A DNA stretch of 24,215 bases, taken from assembly GCA_036679665.1 (NCBI GenBank), contig JAZHEJ010000004.1, forward strand, positions 1 through 24,215, in the 5' to 3' direction. Positions within the stretch are counted from its first letter, which is position 1. Each line of letters opens with the position of its first letter. The notes beneath the pieces were generated by a model. The model was not told the DNA's origin. It was given only the letters and a program-made list of their open reading frames with translations, and did no database searches. This stretch comes from Tethybacter castelli (lineage in GTDB: Bacteria > Pseudomonadota > Gammaproteobacteria > Tethybacterales > Tethybacteraceae). This document shows positions 22,270 through 24,215 of the stretch, piece by piece. The position numbers and the translations under genes were made by a program.

Positions 22270-23985
22270 TTGATACCGCAAGATTTTATTGACGAGTTAG
22301 TACGCGACGCTGACCTGCTGGCAATCGTCGGCAGGTATGTCAAGCTTACCGCCAAAGGGAAAAACCATAAGGGGTTGTGTCCGTTCCACAACGAAAAAAC
22401 TCCTTCGTTCAGTGTGGATCCGGACAAAGGTTTCTACCATTGCTTCGGTTGCAACGAATCTGGCAACGCGCTGACGTTTTTGCTCAAACATGTACATGGT
22501 AACAATTTTGTCGCCGCAGTTGAAGATTTAGCGCAAAGCGTAGGCAGAGAAGTTCCGCGGCAAGACACCGGACCGCGTGTTCCGGTGGAGCTGCTTGAAA
22601 AAATGCGCAGATATTATCACAGCACATTAATGCGCAATGAAGTGGTGAAAAAATATCTTAAAGAACGCGGTATAACCGGTGAAATTGCCAATCGTTTCAG
22701 CTTGGGATACGCTCCCAAAAACGGAGGCTTGAAAGAGGTGTTTGGTTCTGATCCGAAAATACACAAAAGCCTTATTCAGGTCGGGTTGGCACGCCCGGAA
22801 AAAAATGGCGGGATCTGGGCGTATTTTCGCGATCGGGTTATGTTTCCAATTACCACCGCCACAGGCAAGATGGTCGGGTTTGGCGGCAGAGTTGTTGGTA
22901 GCGGCGAACCCAAATATCTAAATTCTCCTCAGTCTGCGGCGTTTAACAAAAGTCGAATGGTTTATGGGTTGCGCGAAGCCGCGCAGGCCGCGCGCGCTGA
23001 TGACGAGTTGTTGGTGGTCGAAGGATATATGGATGTGGTGATGCTCGCACGCTACGGAATCGGCAATACGGTTGCGACCATGGGAACCGCGGCTACCGCT
23101 ATTCAACTTAACCAAATATTGCAGCGGGTCGCAAAAGTGGTTTTTTGTTTCGATGGTGACAATGCCGGACGCAAGGCGGCCGATAAGGTGCTTACCAATG
23201 TGATGCCGGTGCTCAAAGACGGCAAATCGATCAAGTTCGCGTTTTTGGCCGAAGGTGAAGATCCAGATAGCTTTGTTACCAAACACGGTGCTGAAAAGTT
23301 TCGCGCCTTTATAAGCGAAGCTTTACCCTTGGAACAAGTGTTACTTAACTTTCCATCCAAACAAGATGACGTATCTGCCGCTCAAGCTAGCGCCGACATG
23401 CACCGTATCGCAGAGCTGATAGAGACTATCGATAGAGAAAAAGCGCCTTTTCTTTACGAACATTTGTATAAGTTGTTGTCTGAAAAAAGCAAGATCAGCC
23501 CGACTGATCTCAAACGTGCCGCCCAGACTTTACGTTCCCAGGAACCACCTTTGCCATCGCGTCAATCGGCCTTTCGGCCGCAGACAAATCCGCCTGCGCA
23601 TCATACATCGGCAGCACATTGGCGGGCTGCCGACGAACAAATAAGCGATCTACTTGCTTGTCTGAGCATACGGCCAAAACTTGCCGCTAAAGTCAAACTT
23701 GATGATTCCGGCGTGCTTGTTTTGCGCGGTTCGGCCGATAATATTTTGCCTGAAGTGTTAGCTAAGCTTCCTCAATCTAACGTGGCAGATTTATTAGGTG
23801 CCGCAGGACATCACGAATTGGCCAAGCAGGTTCAAGCTAAAGTCAAAAAATGGCAGCGTAGTAATATTAATCCGCAAACAAAATTTGATGCGATAGTGCA
23901 CCAGGCTCAGATAAAAGCAGAGCAGAAAAAGCGTAAATCCGAGAACCAGGCCAAAATGAATAAGCAAGAAAAAACAAAAGCGTAA
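22270..23985 (+). CDS. dnaG: DNA primase
   Basis: Synthesises RNA primers at the replication fork with DnaB. 571 residues (E. coli 581). N-terminal zinc ribbon CPFHNEKTPSFSVD ... FYHCFGC (residues 37-60); RNA-polymerase core with TOPRIM motifs LLVVEGYMDVVML near 250 and VVFCFDGDNAGRKAADK near 290; a proline-rich linker near 425-445, then a C-terminal helicase-binding part rich in charged residues. Start is TTG at 22270; the frame is blocked by TGA just upstream and no ATG lies near the N-terminus. No Shine-Dalgarno is seen. rpoD, the usual next gene, is not downstream. Confidence 0.97.
   Translation: MIPQDFIDELVRDADLLAIVGRYVKLTAKGKNHKGLCPFHNEKTPSFSVDPDKGFYHCFGCNESGNALTFLLKHVHGNNFVAAVEDLAQSVGREVPRQDTGPRVPVELLEKMRRYYHSTLMRNEVVKKYLKERGITGEIANRFSLGYAPKNGGLKEVFGSDPKIHKSLIQVGLARPEKNGGIWAYFRDRVMFPITTATGKMVGFGGRVVGSGEPKYLNSPQSAAFNKSRMVYGLREAAQAARADDELLVVEGYMDVVMLARYGIGNTVATMGTAATAIQLNQILQRVAKVVFCFDGDNAGRKAADKVLTNVMPVLKDGKSIKFAFLAEGEDPDSFVTKHGAEKFRAFISEALPLEQVLLNFPSKQDDVSAAQASADMHRIAELIETIDREKAPFLYEHLYKLLSEKSKISPTDLKRAAQTLRSQEPPLPSRQSAFRPQTNPPAHHTSAAHWRAADEQISDLLACLSIRPKLAAKVKLDDSGVLVLRGSADNILPEVLAKLPQSNVADLLGAAGHHELAKQVQAKVKKWQRSNINPQTKFDAIVHQAQIKAEQKKRKSENQAKMNKQEKTKA
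23815..23891. repeat. Inner copy of the right 77-bp repeat
   Basis: Identical to 24139-24215. This copy lies in the dnaG 3' region and keeps its frame, so it is taken as the genuine locus. Confidence 0.9.
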
Positions 23986-24138
23986 TCAGACTTTTGAAGA
24001 GCATACTTGACAATTTTTATCGGGCTTGATCTTTATGGTTTTAGTTTGCAAGTTGCGCATGTCAAACACCAGTAATTTTGACTGCAGACCTAGATCTTGA
24101 GTGGTAGTCAAAATGCGCGTCACTTCGCTGGCCATCAA
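23986..24138 (-). CDS. C-terminal end of a MoeB/ThiF/HesA-like adenylyltransferase
   Basis: Fifty residues on the reverse strand ending at 23986, directly against the dnaG stop. LLVFDMRNLQTKTIKIKPDKNCQVC matches the tail of E1-like enzymes such as MoeB, where 'D......E.K...DP.CPVC' gives half of a zinc Cys cluster. The preceding MASEVTRILTTTQDLG fits the helix before it. These enzymes adenylate the C-terminus of small sulfur carriers (MoaD, ThiS) in molybdopterin or thiamine synthesis. Everything before residue M at 24135 is lost, as the sequence runs into the terminal repeat at 24139. Exact subfamily cannot be told. Confidence 0.68.
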   Translation of the reverse strand: MMASEVTRILTTTQDLGLQSKLLVFDMRNLQTKTIKIKPDKNCQVCSSKV

Positions 24139-24215
24139 GAATTGGCCAAGCAGGTTCAAGCTAAAGTCAAAAAATGGCAGCGTAGTAATATTAATCCGCA
24201 AACAAAATTTGATGC
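24139..24215. repeat. Terminal 77-bp direct repeat, copy of 23815-23891
   Basis: Bases 24139-24215 repeat 23815-23891 exactly, and the window ends where the 77th base ends. It interrupts the MoeB-like frame with a piece of dnaG, mirroring the left end. Taken as an assembly-graph loop. Confidence 0.9.

Noticed and set aside
1..24215. Search for tRNA, rRNA, CRISPR arrays, insertion sequences, phage or defence genes
   Set aside because: Reading both strands gave no regularly spaced repeats, transposase or integrase motifs, or tRNA cloverleafs; the region is housekeeping.

Overview
The window is a stretch of housekeeping chromosome from a Gram-negative, ubiquinone-using proteobacterium. It encodes lipopolysaccharide export (LptD), lipoprotein sorting (LolCD), meso-diaminopimelate peptidoglycan (DapE, Mpl) and ubiquinone synthesis (UbiG). 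Gene order (gloB / methyltransferase / rnhA / dnaQ; rpsT - DUF3579 - argF - argG; ubiG - HAD phosphatase; rpsU - yqeY - dnaG) resembles Betaproteobacteria or a nearby deep gammaproteobacterial lineage. That placement is inference from gene order and remembered protein families; no search was run. Genes are tightly packed, with many ATGA-type overlaps. I see no phage, insertion sequence, CRISPR array, tRNA or rRNA.

Layout. 1-1501: a cut-off gloB (-), a SAM methyltransferase (+) broken by a run of 10 Ns, then rnhA. 1516-3572: dnaQ and mpl. 3601-4188: a secreted HNH nuclease. 4189-4381: a non-coding leader with paired inverted repeats. 4382-5167: an AmpE/CobD-like membrane protein. 5147-6858 (-): murU and amgK. 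6800-10445 (+): lptD, ubiG, HAD phosphatase (probably mupP). 10602-11298: rpsT (+) and a DUF3579 gene (-). 11343-14642: argF, argG, dapE. 14699-15400: a small membrane protein of the mechanosensitive-channel helix family. 15456-19874: nadK, recN, lolC, lolD. 19955-21525: eno, ftsB. 21564-23985: rpsU, yqeY, dnaG. 23986-24138 (-): the C-terminal end of a MoeB/ThiF-like protein.

How the genes work together. The strongest theme is the cell envelope. Mpl reclaims murein tripeptide, and MupP, AmgK and MurU together form the anabolic MurNAc recycling route known from Pseudomonas; all four candidates lie within about 8 kb, with an AmpE-like gene among them. dapE supplies diaminopimelate, while lptD and lolCD build the outer membrane. 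A second theme is information processing: rnhA, dnaQ, recN, rpsT, rpsU and dnaG.

Two things stand out beyond ordinary annotation. First, rpsT, eno and rpsU each have a TATAAT-like -10 box exactly 8 bases before the ATG and no clear Shine-Dalgarno sequence, which predicts nearly leaderless mRNAs. Second, both window ends are direct repeats of exactly 77 bases copied from about 300 bases inside. This is the mark of a k=77 assembly-graph loop, so the terminal 77 bases should not be read as biology. I did not find a convincing new defence, mobile or biosynthetic system here.
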